Position numbers and translations under genes: made by a program
The notes under the pieces: model-generated
The model's input: only the letters and a program-made list of their open reading frames with translations
What the model was told of the DNA's origin: nothing
The model's database searches: none
Assembly (NCBI RefSeq): GCF_033546935.1
Contig: NZ_CP137854.1
Location: 2,294,001-2,358,000, forward strand
Origin: Xylophilus sp. GOD-11R
Lineage (GTDB): Bacteria > Pseudomonadota > Gammaproteobacteria > Burkholderiales > Burkholderiaceae_C
DNA: 64,000 nucleotides
Direction of reading: 5' to 3'
In this document: positions 1-8,505 of the stretch, piece by piece
Layout: every line of letters begins with the position of its first letter
Numbering within the stretch: position 1 is the stretch's first letter

Positions 1-521
1 TTCACATGCGAATCAAGATGACCCACATGCGGCTGGGCCTCGGCGTCGGCGCCAACGATGCCGAAGCGGTGCTGCGGGCCTTGCCGAGCGTCGCGCTGCG
101 CTACCGCGCGCAAGACCAGGCGGCACGCGAACTGGCGACCTGGCTGGGATCCCGGGCCGAAATCGCGCAGGTGCTGCATCCGGCCGTGGCGGGGTCTCCG
201 GGCCACGAGCACTGGCAGGCTCTCTGCGGCTCACGCGGTGGCCTGGCCGCCGGCATCTTCTCCATCGTGTTCGACGCCGCCTATTCACGCGAACAGGTCA
301 ACGCCTTCTGCGATGCGCTTCGCCTGTTCCGCATCGGCTATTCGTGGGGCGGACCGATCAGCCTGGTGGTGCCGTACGACATCGACTCCATGCGCGACGC
401 ATCCGTGGCGCCGTGGCCGCACGCAGGCCGGCTGGTGCGCCTATGCATAGGCCTGGAAGGGGTAGAGGACCTGCGACTGGACTTGCTCCGGGCGCTGGCT
501 ACACTGGCCCCTGCGAACTGA
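1..521 (+). CDS. metC: Cystathionine beta-lyase, C-terminal part (5' end outside window)
   Basis: The reading frame is open from the left edge to the stop at 521, so only the last 172 residues are present. The visible part matches the C-terminal small domain of the Cys/Met-metabolism PLP enzymes. The SWGGPISLVVPYD stretch, about 55 residues before the end, corresponds to the conserved SWGG substrate-entrance motif of cystathionine beta-lyase. The family cleaves cystathionine to homocysteine, pyruvate and ammonia in methionine synthesis. The PLP-binding lysine would lie upstream of the window, so catalytic competence cannot be judged. Cystathionine gamma-synthase or gamma-lyase are alternatives from the same fold, but SWGG favours beta-lyase. 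Confidence 0.85.
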   Translation, partial: HMRIKMTHMRLGLGVGANDAEAVLRALPSVALRYRAQDQAARELATWLGSRAEIAQVLHPAVAGSPGHEHWQALCGSRGGLAAGIFSIVFDAAYSREQVNAFCDALRLFRIGYSWGGPISLVVPYDIDSMRDASVAPWPHAGRLVRLCIGLEGVEDLRLDLLRALATLAPAN

Positions 522-603
522 TTTGCAGCTTGCGTGCCATCGGGCACGCAAATCGATCACCAGCATGCTTCCCCCGGGCCGCATGCCACAACAGGAAGAC
601 CGC

Positions 604-801
604 GTGGCAACACCAAACTACGGATACGAAAAGCGCCAGAAGGAGCTTGCCAAGAAGCGCAAGAAGGAAGACAAGCTCAAGGCGAAGGCCGAACGCAAGA
701 CGACTCCGAACGGAGGCGAAATCGACGAAGGCAGTGACGGCGGCGGCGAGTCGATCGGCACGACCGACGAGGCTGTCGGCACCGACCCCAAGACGGAGTA
801 A
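604..801 (+). CDS. Small Lys/Glu-rich conserved hypothetical protein
   Basis: A 65-residue protein that starts MATPNYGYEKRQKELAKKRK. I chose the GTG at 604 because AGGAAG lies five bases before it (593-598); in-frame ATGs at 523 and 583 are upstream with no Shine-Dalgarno sequence. The first half is a strongly basic helix rich in Lys and Glu, and the second half is Gly/Asp/Glu-rich and probably disordered. No enzymatic motif is visible. I recall similar short proteins with an ATPNYGYEKRQ start in Burkholderiales, of unknown function. It is convergent with the tesA-like gene. Confidence 0.65.
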   Translation: MATPNYGYEKRQKELAKKRKKEDKLKAKAERKTTPNGGEIDEGSDGGGESIGTTDEAVGTDPKTE

Positions 802-855
802 AGCGCCCACGGCCTTGTCGCCCCGCACTTGCAAGCGGCCCACCGGCCGCCAGAT

Positions 856-1518
856 TCAACGCTTGAGCAGCGGGGCCAGGGCGGGCCAGACGTTCTCCAG
901 CATGCGCGGATGCGCGCTGGCCAGCGGATGAATGCGATCCGGCTGGAAATTGGCCTCGGCATCCGGCACGTCGGCGATGCCACGCAACAGAAACGGCGTG
1001 ACCGCGCTACCCGTCTTCTTCGCCACGGTCTCGTAGACACCCGAGAACTTCTGCATGTAGTCGCCGCCGTAGTTGGGCGGCACCTGAATCCCCACCAACA
1101 ACACCTTGGCCTTGATGGCCTGCGCCGCCTTGACCATGGCGATGAGATTGTCTTCGGTGCCCGCCAGGGGCAGCCCCCGCAAGGCGTCGTTGCCGCCCAG
1201 CTCGATCACCACGACGTCGGGCCTGGACTTGGCCAGCAGCGGCGCGAGCCGGGCACGGCCACCGGCGGTGGTGTCGCCGCTGATGCTGGCATTGACCACC
1301 GTGGCCGCGATATCGCGTTCGGCCAGTCGCTTCTCCAGCAAGGACACCCAGCCCGCGCCACGCGCCAGGCCGTATTCGGCGCTGAGCGAATCGCCCACCA
1401 CCAGGATCGTCGGTGGCGATGCCGGTGCGGCGGCCATCCCGGCCATCGGCAGGCCCATGGCCAGACTCGCCAGGGCGATGGCGCCAATCGATATACAGTC
1501 TCTACGCTTCACTTTCAC
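856..1518 (-). CDS. tesA: SGNH/GDSL arylesterase, TesA-like (acyl-CoA thioesterase I / lysophospholipase L1 family)
   Basis: About 220 residues with a basic N-terminus and hydrophobic stretch that looks like an export signal, then the SGNH blocks: GDSLS near residues 42-46 (nucleophile Ser), a Gly block around ASISGDT, GGND near 109 and DRIHP near 194-198 (catalytic Asp/His). This matches the periplasmic TesA family, which hydrolyses esters and acyl thioesters. The longest open frame starts further upstream, but it would then run deep into the divergent ABC gene. An ATG at 1530 overlaps that gene's ATG and lacks a Shine-Dalgarno sequence, whereas the GTG at 1518 has AAAGG four bases before it. 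The divergent tesA-ybbA order is the same as in Escherichia coli. Confidence 0.88.
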   Translation of the reverse strand: MKVKRRDCISIGAIALASLAMGLPMAGMAAAPASPPTILVVGDSLSAEYGLARGAGWVSLLEKRLAERDIAATVVNASISGDTTAGGRARLAPLLAKSRPDVVVIELGGNDALRGLPLAGTEDNLIAMVKAAQAIKAKVLLVGIQVPPNYGGDYMQKFSGVYETVAKKTGSAVTPFLLRGIADVPDAEANFQPDRIHPLASAHPRMLENVWPALAPLLKR

Positions 1519-1526
1519 AAGGCCTT
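1519..1526. promoter_or_regulatory. Palindromic AAGGCCTT that serves as Shine-Dalgarno on both strands
   Basis: AAGGCCTT is its own reverse complement. Read rightward, AAGG lies six bases before the ATG at 1529. Read leftward, (A)AAGG lies four bases before the GTG at 1518. The two divergent genes are separated by only ten bases with these starts, so each promoter must lie inside the other gene. The dual use is inferred from spacing alone. Confidence 0.55.
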
Positions 1527-1528
1527 TC

Positions 1529-2215
1529 ATGACAGAGCCGGTCGCGGCGCCCGCACCCATCATCGCGGTGGAACATCTCACCAAGTCGGTCGTCGACGCC
1601 ACCGGTTCGCTGGACATTCTGCGCGATGTAGATTTCCGTCTGTACCCAAGGGAAACCGTGGCCATCGTCGGCGCCTCGGGCTCGGGCAAGAGCACCTTGC
1701 TGGCCATCGTGGCCGGGCTCGATACCCCGAGCAAAGGCACCGTACGGCTGGATGGCGAGGACATCTTCGCGCTCGACGAAGACGCGCGAGCCGCCTTGCG
1801 TGCCCGCAAGGTCGGCTTCGTTTTTCAGAGTTTCCAGCTGATGGGCGGTCTGACGGCACTCGAGAACGTGATGCTGCCGCTCGAACTGGCCGGCCGCAGC
1901 GATGCCCGGCGGGCCGCGACCGAGATGCTGGGCCGGGTAGGACTTGGGCAGCGGCTGCAGCATTACCCGCGGGTGCTGTCCGGGGGCGAACAGCAGCGGG
2001 TGGCGCTGGCGCGGGCCTTCGTGGTGGAGCCGGCGGTGCTGCTGGCCGACGAGCCGACCGGCAGTCTGGACTTCGCGACCGGCGAGAACGTGATGGAGCT
2101 GATGTTCGAGCTCAACCGCGAGCGCGGGACGACGCTGGTGCTGGTGACGCATGACCGGGCGATCGCTGCGCGATGCGATCGCCGCATTTCCATCGAAGCC
2201 GGAACAATTGGCTGA
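1529..2215 (+). CDS. ybbA: ABC transporter ATP-binding protein, YbbA/LolD-like
   Basis: A 228-residue ATPase of the MacB/LolD class. It has Walker A GASGSGKST (48-56), the Q-loop FQSFQLMGGL, the ABC signature LSGGEQQRVALARAF (from about 150), Walker B VLLADEP (170-176) and a switch histidine in VTHD. ATPases of this class energise FtsX-like permeases that move lipoproteins or lipophilic compounds. In enterobacteria the partner permease YbbP follows, but here the next gene is an rRNA methyltransferase, so the partner is missing or elsewhere. The ATG at 1529 is preferred over longer in-frame starts because it has AAGG six bases upstream and begins MTEP directly before the conserved domain. Confidence 0.9.
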   Translation: MTEPVAAPAPIIAVEHLTKSVVDATGSLDILRDVDFRLYPRETVAIVGASGSGKSTLLAIVAGLDTPSKGTVRLDGEDIFALDEDARAALRARKVGFVFQSFQLMGGLTALENVMLPLELAGRSDARRAATEMLGRVGLGQRLQHYPRVLSGGEQQRVALARAFVVEPAVLLADEPTGSLDFATGENVMELMFELNRERGTTLVLVTHDRAIAARCDRRISIEAGTIG

Positions 2216-2288
2216 CCCCCAGGCTACGCACTTCGTGTCTTCGCCTCACCCCTTTCGGGGGGGGCGGCTTGCTGGCTCGGCGTAGCCT
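2216..2288. repeat. GC-rich intergenic hairpin repeat, copy 1
   Basis: It begins immediately after the stop codon of the ATPase gene. Nine-base arms AGGCTACGC (2221-2229) and GCGTAGCCT (2280-2288) are perfect inverted repeats, and inside them ACCCC/GGGG tracts form a further hairpin. Read on the minus strand it shares its plan (GCCGCCCCC, a G tract, then AGCCTGGGGG at the end) with the element at 43105-43205. It looks like a palindromic dispersed repeat and may also act as a transcript end. I see no coding potential. Confidence 0.55.
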
Positions 2289-2408
2289 CACCGCATCGCC
2301 TCTGAGGCAGTCGGGCAGCGCTTCGCGGCTGGCCCTCACTGACCTGGGTAATGCCTTCCCACTTTCGCGGCGGATCGGTGGCTGTCTTGCACACCGGATA
2401 ATGCGCGG

Positions 2409-3161
2409 ATGTCTACTCCCAAAGTGCTGTTCGGCTTTCATGCCGTCGGCGTGCGCATCAAGACTGCGCCGGCCTCGGTCATCGAGGTGTATTTCGATTC
2501 TTCACGGCGCGATGCGCGCATGCGGCAGTTTCTCGACCGCGCGCGCGAAAGCGGCGTGCGTCTGCTCGAAGCCGACGGTGTGCGGCTGGCCAAGCTGGCG
2601 GGCAGCCACGGTCATCAGGGCGTCGCGGCCCGGGTGCACGACCTGCCGCAGGCCCGCTCCCTCGACGAACTACTGGAAAACCTCGAAGCCGAGGGCGGCG
2701 ATGCGCCGCTGCTGCTGGTGCTCGACGGGGTGACCGATCCGCACAACCTCGGCGCCTGCCTGCGGGTGGCCGACGGTGCCGGCGCCCAGGCGGTGATCGC
2801 GCCCAAGGACCATGCGGCCGGGATCAACGCCACGGTGGCCAAGGTGGCCAGCGGCGCCGCCGAGACGGTGCCGTATTTCATGGTGACCAACCTCGCGCGC
2901 ACGCTCAACGAGCTGAAGGAACGCAACATCTGGTGCATCGGCACGAGCGACGACGCGCCAGGCACGCTCTACCAGACCGACCTGCGCGGCCCGGTCGCGC
3001 TGGTGCTGGGCGCCGAAGGCGACGGCATGCGCCAGCTCACCCGCAAGACTTGCGACCAGCTGGTGTCGATTCCGATGCAGGGCGCAGTCGAGAGCCTGAA
3101 CGTGTCGGTGGCCAGCGGCGTGTGCCTGTACGAAGCACGCCGTCAGCGCACGGCGGGCTGA
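2409..3161 (+). CDS. rlmB: 23S rRNA (guanosine(2251)-2'-O)-methyltransferase RlmB
   Basis: A 250-residue SpoU-class methyltransferase that methylates the 2'-O of G2251 in the 23S rRNA P-loop with SAM. The N-terminal substrate-binding domain (FGFHAVG start, residues 1-80) is followed by the SPOUT catalytic domain. That domain carries motif 1 NLGACLR (about 113-119), motif 2 LVLGAEGDGMRQL and motif 3 IPMQGAVESLNVSVASG near the C-terminus, which together form the trefoil knot. Length is normal for RlmB. It stands alone; upstream is repeat-like DNA and downstream is a convergent transporter gene. Confidence 0.95.
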   Translation: MSTPKVLFGFHAVGVRIKTAPASVIEVYFDSSRRDARMRQFLDRARESGVRLLEADGVRLAKLAGSHGHQGVAARVHDLPQARSLDELLENLEAEGGDAPLLLVLDGVTDPHNLGACLRVADGAGAQAVIAPKDHAAGINATVAKVASGAAETVPYFMVTNLARTLNELKERNIWCIGTSDDAPGTLYQTDLRGPVALVLGAEGDGMRQLTRKTCDQLVSIPMQGAVESLNVSVASGVCLYEARRQRTAG

Positions 3162-3188
3162 ACAGGGTGAAGCCGGCCGCGTGGCCGG

Positions 3189-4166
3189 TCAGCCGGGCTT
3201 GATGTCCGCGTCGCGCACGACCTTGCCGTAGCGCACGATCTCGGTCTGCAGCAGGGCGCCGAACTGCTCGGGCGTGCCACCGGCCGCACTGACGCCGGTC
3301 GGCTCCAGTCTCGCTTCCAGGTCCTTGTGCCGCAGGCCGGTGTTCAGTTCGGCATTGATACGGGCCACGATCGCCGGTGGCACGTTCCGGGGCGCGACCA
3401 GGCCGTGCCACGCGATCACGTCGTAGTCCGGCAGGCCGCTTTCGGCGACCGACGGAATGTCGGGGTAGGCCGCCAGACGCTGGCGGGTGCCGACCGCCAG
3501 GGCGCGCAGGCGGCCTGCCTTGACGTGCTGCATGAGCGCTTCGGTGCCGGCGAACAGCATGTCGACCGTGCCGGCCAGCAGGTCGTTGATGGCCGGCCCG
3601 GTGCCCTTGTACGGCACGTGGGTGCATTTGACCTTGGCCATGTCGAACAGGTATTCGGTGACGATGTGCAGGTGGCTGCCGGTGCCGGCCGAGGCGAAGC
3701 TCAGCTTGCCCGGCTGGCGGCGGGCCAGGTCCAGCAGTTCCTGCAAGGACTTCGCCGGCACCTTGGGGTTGACGCAGAGCACGTACGCGCCGCGAGACAG
3801 CTGGATGACCGGCGCGATGTCCTTGACCGGATCGAAATTGAGCTTGTAGAGCGCGGGGTTGACGGTGTAGCTGCCGGCCACCAGCAGCAGGGTGTAGCCG
3901 TCGGGGCTGGTGCGAACGGCGTATTCGGTTCCCAGCATGCCGCCTGCGCCCGGCCGGTTCTCGACGATGGTCGGCTGGCCGAGCCGCTCGCTCAGGATTT
4001 GCGCGGCAGTGCGCGCCATGAAGTCGGATCCACCGCCCGGGGCGAAGGGGCAGACGATGCGCAAGGGGTGGTTGGGGAACGCGCCTGCCTGGGCGAGCAC
4101 GTGCAGGGGCGATGCCAGCGTGGATGCGGCGGCACCCAGCGCGAAGTGACGACGATGAATGGCCAT
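3189..4166 (-). CDS. Tripartite tricarboxylate transporter substrate-binding protein (Bug family)
   Basis: A 325-residue periplasmic binding protein with an N-terminal signal (MAIHRRHFALGAAAS, with alanine-rich core). It has the usual Bug signatures: PLRIVCPFAPGGGSDF at the mature N-terminus, the IVENRPGAGG loop, ARTSPDGYTLLL-like and HVPYKGTGPAINDLLAG. Bug proteins bind small carboxylates or other organic acids for TctAB permeases. No TctA or TctB gene is near, which is common for this expanded family. The ligand cannot be read from sequence. It is one of four Bug proteins in this window. Confidence 0.93.
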   Translation of the reverse strand: MAIHRRHFALGAAASTLASPLHVLAQAGAFPNHPLRIVCPFAPGGGSDFMARTAAQILSERLGQPTIVENRPGAGGMLGTEYAVRTSPDGYTLLLVAGSYTVNPALYKLNFDPVKDIAPVIQLSRGAYVLCVNPKVPAKSLQELLDLARRQPGKLSFASAGTGSHLHIVTEYLFDMAKVKCTHVPYKGTGPAINDLLAGTVDMLFAGTEALMQHVKAGRLRALAVGTRQRLAAYPDIPSVAESGLPDYDVIAWHGLVAPRNVPPAIVARINAELNTGLRHKDLEARLEPTGVSAAGGTPEQFGALLQTEIVRYGKVVRDADIKPG

Positions 4167-4326
4167 GTGTTGTCTCCGTTGTTCTGCCAGCCGGGGAATC
4201 GGCCGCGCATCGCCTGGAGCGAAATACGGCCGATCACGACTATAGGCAGCGTCTTCGAAAACCTGTCTGATCGCTTCCCTGTAGGCCCATCCGTTGGCCG
4301 GGTCTTCGCATGCTTGGCCGCAGACC

Positions 4327-5457
4327 TCAGCGCGCCGCCGCTACCGCTGCACCCAGGTCCAGCACTGCCATGGCGTAGTAGCTCGACCAGTTGTAGCGGG
4401 TGATGACGTAGAAGTTCTCGGTGCCGGCCACGAAGGTGGGCGCGTCGTCGCCGTTCTGCAGCTCGACCAGCGCGAGCGGGCCGACGTGGTTGCGGGCCTC
4501 GCCGTCGAGCGCCACACCCTTGGCGGCGAGCGCCTGCGTGCTGAAGGTGGGCAGGATGTCCGGCGCCAGCAGTGCGGGCAGGTCGAGCGTGGAGGCGTCG
4601 AACGAGACGGCATAGGTCGCCGGCATGCCGGTCTTCCAGCCGAAGGCCCGGAAGTAACTGGCCACCGAGCCGATGGCGTCGTCCACGCTCCGGCTGAGGT
4701 CGATGCGGCCGTCGCCGTCGAAATCGACCGCCCAGCGGCTCCAGCTCGAGGGCATGAACTGCGGCAGGCCCATGGCGCCGGCATAGCTGCCGACGGCGGT
4801 GGTCGCATCCAGCGTGCCGCGCTCGGCCATCACCAGGAACTGCTCCAACTCGCCCCGGAAGAAATCGGCGCGTTCCTTGGCCCGCGGATGCGCATCGGGA
4901 AAGTCGAAGGCCAGAGTGGCGAGTGCGTCCAGGATGCGCACCTTGCCCATCTGCTGTCCGTAGATGGTTTCCACGCCGATGATGCCGACGATGATTTCGG
5001 CCGGCACCCCGTACTGCGCCTCGGCGCGGGCGAGCGAGGCGCCGTGCTCCGCCCAGAAGCGCACGCCGGCGCGGATGCGGATCGGCTCGACGAAGCGGCT
5101 GCGGTAGAGCTTCCAGTTCTTGGGCGTGCCGCTGGGCGGCGGCAGCACCAGTTTCGGCACGTAGGGCAGAAACGCGGCCTGGCCGAGCGTGCGCCGGGTC
5201 CAGTCGGCATCGAGGCCCCGGCGCGCGGCCAGCGCATCGGCAAACTGCATCACGTCCTCGCGGCCGGCGTAACGCACGACCGGCGCTGCGGGCTTGGTGG
5301 CCGTTTGTTTCTTGTGGGGCCTGGCCTGCGACGTGGTCGTCTGGTGCGACGTGGCCGTTGCACTGTCGACAGCGAAAGCCAGCGGGCTCACCGCGACGAA
5401 GGCAGCGATCAGGCTTTTTTCCGGGAATCGAAGCGATAAGGAAATCAACGGGCGCAT
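4327..5457 (-). CDS. mltB: Lytic murein transglycosylase, MltB family
   Basis: A 376-residue cell-wall enzyme that cleaves peptidoglycan between MurNAc and GlcNAc to give 1,6-anhydro ends. Residues 10-30 are hydrophobic and form a signal peptide without a lipobox cysteine, so it resembles the soluble MltB/SltB form. A Thr/Lys-rich linker (about 35-60) precedes the SLT domain. The catalytic glutamate is probably E163 in GVETIYGQ, and the family motifs GAMGLPQFMPSSW and DFDGDGRIDL follow. It ends near the next leftward operon; its start is a few bases from that operon's last stop, so read-through is possible. Confidence 0.93.
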   Translation of the reverse strand: MRPLISLSLRFPEKSLIAAFVAVSPLAFAVDSATATSHQTTTSQARPHKKQTATKPAAPVVRYAGREDVMQFADALAARRGLDADWTRRTLGQAAFLPYVPKLVLPPPSGTPKNWKLYRSRFVEPIRIRAGVRFWAEHGASLARAEAQYGVPAEIIVGIIGVETIYGQQMGKVRILDALATLAFDFPDAHPRAKERADFFRGELEQFLVMAERGTLDATTAVGSYAGAMGLPQFMPSSWSRWAVDFDGDGRIDLSRSVDDAIGSVASYFRAFGWKTGMPATYAVSFDASTLDLPALLAPDILPTFSTQALAAKGVALDGEARNHVGPLALVELQNGDDAPTFVAGTENFYVITRYNWSSYYAMAVLDLGAAVAAAR

Positions 5458-5464
5458 GGAGTGT

Positions 5465-7525
5465 TCATGGAAGAGGCGGGGCTTCGGCGACCGGTTCGGG
5501 CCAGCGCAATTCGCGCATCTGTCGTTTCAGGCTCGGCAGGGCGGCCGAGGCATGGGCTGCCGACGCATAACGCTGGGCTTCGAGGCGCAGCAGCCATTCA
5601 GCCACCGGCTGCGCCGGAGCGCCGAAACGGGTCAGGGCCATCCGGGCCAATGCGCGCGGCGGCACGGCTTCGGACGACACGAGCCCGCGTCGTGCCAGGC
5701 GGTCCCGTGCCCGGCCGTAGAGCCGCAGCCATGGGTCGCGGCGCCGTTCGCGCAGCGTTTGCCAGATGATGGCGGCGAGCAGGCCGGCGATGAAAAGACC
5801 GGCCAGCATGCGCGCCATGCTGCGCCAATCCGGCGCATCGAAGCCGAGCGCACGCAACAGGTCGAGCTGGCGGTCTTCGGTGTAGTTCAGCACCCACTGG
5901 TTCCACCGGTCGTTCACGGCTTCCCAGGCAGCGCGGATGCGGCCACCGAAGTCCATGCCGACCACCGCACCGAAGGCTTGGCCGAACGCGCCCTGGGCGG
6001 CGTCGGCACGGAACTGCGACAGCCGCTCGGGCGCGACCGAAGCGGTGGGGTCAACGCGCACCCAGCCCTGGTCGGCCATCCAGACCTCGGTCCAGGCATG
6101 GGCGTCGCTCTGGCGCACGGTCCACACGCCGTCCACGCTGTTGGGCGCACCGCCCTGGTAGCCGGTGACGATGCGCGCCGGCACGCCGGCCGCCCGCATC
6201 AGCACCGCGAAGGCCGAGGCGATGTGTTCGCAGAAGCCGGCCTTGCGCTCGAACCAGAAGTCGTCGGCGGTGTCGCGGCCGTAGACGCCGGGCTCCAGCG
6301 TGTAGCGGTAGCCGCCGTTGCGCAGGCGGGCTAGGGCTGCATCGACCAACGCCGGCGTGCCCTCGCCGACGACCGCCGGCAAAGCGCGCAGCTCGGCGGC
6401 GAGCGCCCGGGTGCGCGGGTCGAAGCCGTCGGGCAGCCGGGTGTATTCGGCACGGACCGAGGGCGACAGGCGCACGCCGGCGAGGTAATCGGTATAGCTG
6501 GCTGCGCGGTATCGCAGCAGGTTGGTCAACGGGCGCGGCGACACCCATTCGAGATCGGCGCTCTGGAAGCTGTCCGCGCCTTCGGGTCGGGCGGTGGCGA
6601 GGTCCATCACCAGCAGCCAATGCCGGCCGCTTGGCTCCAGCGTGGCTTCGTAGCGCAGGGGCTGACCGCGCACTTCCACCTGCGGCTGCGGGGAGAACCG
6701 AGGCGGATAACGGCCGCCGATGCGCTCGGTGGCAGGCGCCCATTCGCGCCCGTCGAAGCGACTCAGCACCGGGCCGCGGAAGTACAGCGTTTCCTGCGGC
6801 GGCGCGGCGCCCGCCGGCAGACCCAGAAAGCGGATCCGCATGACCTGCGTGCCGTCCTGCGCCAGCGAGGCGATGGAGCCGACGCGCATGTCTTCGGACA
6901 GGCCGGTGCGCGCCCGCGCGGTATCGCCCGGCACGCCCCAGAGCGGCGCCACGCGGGGAAAGAACAGGAACAGTGCCGCCATCACCGGCGTGCCGAACAC
7001 CATCAGCCGCAGCGCGGTGCGCGCGGCCAGCGCCAGCGGCGGCCGGCCGACCGGCATGTGCGCCTGGACCAGCGCGGTCAGCAGGCCGAAGAGTCCCACC
7101 GTCGCCATCACCGCCACCGGCAAGGCCTGCGAATACAGGAAGTTCATCAGCAGGACGAAGAAGCCGAGGAAGAAGATCACCATGGCGTCCCGGCGGGCGC
7201 GCAGCTCCAGTGTCTTGAGCGCCAGCAGCAGCATCGCCAGTGTGATGCCGGCCTCGTAGCCGACCAGCGTGCGAAAGCTCGCGAAGACGGCCGCCACCGC
7301 CAGCACCAGAGCCAACACCCGCACTGCACGCCCGGGCAGCGGCGCCGACCGCCAGGCGAGCCAGGCACGCCAGCCCAGCAGCGCGGCGGCCAGCACGCCG
7401 GTCCAGGGGCGCAGTTCGAGCGTCAGTGGCGCCATCACCCAGGCCAGCACCGCGAGCAGGAACAACGTGTCGCGGCTTTCGCGCGGCAGCCGGTGCAGGC
7501 CCGAAGTGACGCGCGTGTTCAGCAT
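5465..7525 (-). CDS. TgpA-like membrane protein with DUF3488 and transglutaminase-like domains
   Basis: A 686-residue protein. The N-terminal third has several membrane helices (DUF3488). The periplasmic transglutaminase core carries the expected triad: Cys in KAGFCEHIASAF, His in SDAHAWTEVW and Asp in WVRVDPTAS. A further membrane helix and a cytoplasmic C-terminal region (DUF4129-like) follow. It is the last gene of a MoxR-DUF58-TgpA operon. The ATG at 7525 overlaps the DUF58 stop by seven bases, which fixes the start even though the frame is open far upstream. In Pseudomonas, TgpA is linked to viability and cell-envelope integrity; its substrate is not established. Confidence 0.9.
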   Translation of the reverse strand: MLNTRVTSGLHRLPRESRDTLFLLAVLAWVMAPLTLELRPWTGVLAAALLGWRAWLAWRSAPLPGRAVRVLALVLAVAAVFASFRTLVGYEAGITLAMLLLALKTLELRARRDAMVIFFLGFFVLLMNFLYSQALPVAVMATVGLFGLLTALVQAHMPVGRPPLALAARTALRLMVFGTPVMAALFLFFPRVAPLWGVPGDTARARTGLSEDMRVGSIASLAQDGTQVMRIRFLGLPAGAAPPQETLYFRGPVLSRFDGREWAPATERIGGRYPPRFSPQPQVEVRGQPLRYEATLEPSGRHWLLVMDLATARPEGADSFQSADLEWVSPRPLTNLLRYRAASYTDYLAGVRLSPSVRAEYTRLPDGFDPRTRALAAELRALPAVVGEGTPALVDAALARLRNGGYRYTLEPGVYGRDTADDFWFERKAGFCEHIASAFAVLMRAAGVPARIVTGYQGGAPNSVDGVWTVRQSDAHAWTEVWMADQGWVRVDPTASVAPERLSQFRADAAQGAFGQAFGAVVGMDFGGRIRAAWEAVNDRWNQWVLNYTEDRQLDLLRALGFDAPDWRSMARMLAGLFIAGLLAAIIWQTLRERRRDPWLRLYGRARDRLARRGLVSSEAVPPRALARMALTRFGAPAQPVAEWLLRLEAQRYASAAHASAALPSLKRQMRELRWPEPVAEAPPLP

Positions 7526-8505
7526 CGCGCGAGTGCCTCCAGGCAGCGGTGCCGGTGGCCGGCGCCGTGATCCGGCGCGATCTCCACGCCGGGCAGGCGC
7601 AGGCCGTAGGGCTGCTCCAGCTGCTCGGCCTGCAGCACCCAGGCGCAGATGCGCGAGAGACGGTCTTCGAGCGAGAACGCGCCGGTGTTGTGCAGGTCGA
7701 ACCACAGGTCGGATTCGCTGGGCTGGGCGGTGTCGCGGCTGGTCAGCTCGCCGCTGCCGGCGGCGATGGCGCGGGCGGATTTTTTCCACACCACCTGGCG
7801 CAAGGGGTCGCCCCGGCGATAGGTGCGCACGCCTTCCGGTTCGGCACCACCGGAGGCGACGAGGCTGGCGGCGAGCGCGCTGCCCTCGCGCGGCGCGCCG
7901 GGCGGCAGCGGCGGGGCAGGGACTTCGGGGCGCGGAAACACCACCAGATCGGTCGCCGGGCGCCACACGGTCCAGGCGCGGAAGGCGCCGATGGGAAACC
8001 GCGTTTCCACCTCGATCGGCGGCAACTCGTGCACACCGCGGCGCGGTGGTGTCCAGGCGATGTGCACCGACGCCCGGCCGCCGGCGGGCACGTCGATGAA
8101 GGCGCGTTCGTCGCTGCCGCGCAGGCTGGCCGCGATGCCCGGACGCGGTCGCAGGCCCTCGTCGGCGATCTCCACCTCCAGCACCGCCGCGTCGCCCGCA
8201 AAGACCGGTGCCGGCGGCAGCAGATGCAAGGTAGCGCCGCGCAGGGTGCCGTGGCCCACGTGCATCGCCGCCAGCGCGCTGCCGCCCAGCAAAAAGGTGA
8301 GCAGGTAGCCGAGATTGAGCTGGAAATTGATCGAGGCCACCAGCAGCACCAGCAGCACGGCGGCCAGCATGCAGCCGGCCTTGCTCGGCAGGATGTAGAC
8401 ATTGCGCTGGGTCAGCAGCTGGGTGTCCTGGCGCGGCGCGCGCGAGAACATCCACCGCGTGACGCGGCCGCGCTCCGGGGCGGGCCCTGCCGCGGCGGCG
8501 GTCAC
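7519..8505 (-). CDS. DUF58 domain-containing protein
   Basis: About 328 residues. Two membrane helices near the N-terminus are followed by a beta-rich region and the DUF58 motif, seen here as GVRTYRRGDPLRQVVWKKSA. DUF58 proteins resemble von Willebrand A folds and are believed to be partners of MoxR ATPases. I chose the GTG at 8505 because its GTGA overlaps the stop of the moxR gene, a typical coupled start. The longer open frame upstream lies inside moxR and is only a shadow. In-frame start codons a few residues further in, near the TRWMFSR stretch, cannot be excluded. Confidence 0.87.
   Translation of the reverse strand: MTAAAAGPAPERGRVTRWMFSRAPRQDTQLLTQRNVYILPSKAGCMLAAVLLVLLVASINFQLNLGYLLTFLLGGSALAAMHVGHGTLRGATLHLLPPAPVFAGDAAVLEVEIADEGLRPRPGIAASLRGSDERAFIDVPAGGRASVHIAWTPPRRGVHELPPIEVETRFPIGAFRAWTVWRPATDLVVFPRPEVPAPPLPPGAPREGSALAASLVASGGAEPEGVRTYRRGDPLRQVVWKKSARAIAAGSGELTSRDTAQPSESDLWFDLHNTGAFSLEDRLSRICAWVLQAEQLEQPYGLRLPGVEIAPDHGAGHRHRCLEALARC

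Noticed and set aside
2216..2408. A tRNA or small RNA gene in the gap before rlmB
   Set aside because: No cloverleaf, TTCRA loop or promoter-terminator pair was visible; the palindromic repeat explains the structure.
4294..6334. Long plus-strand frames opposite mltB and the TgpA-like gene
   Set aside because: They translate to His/Arg/Gly/Asp-rich low-complexity sequence with no domain, while the minus strand has full MltB and transglutaminase motifs.
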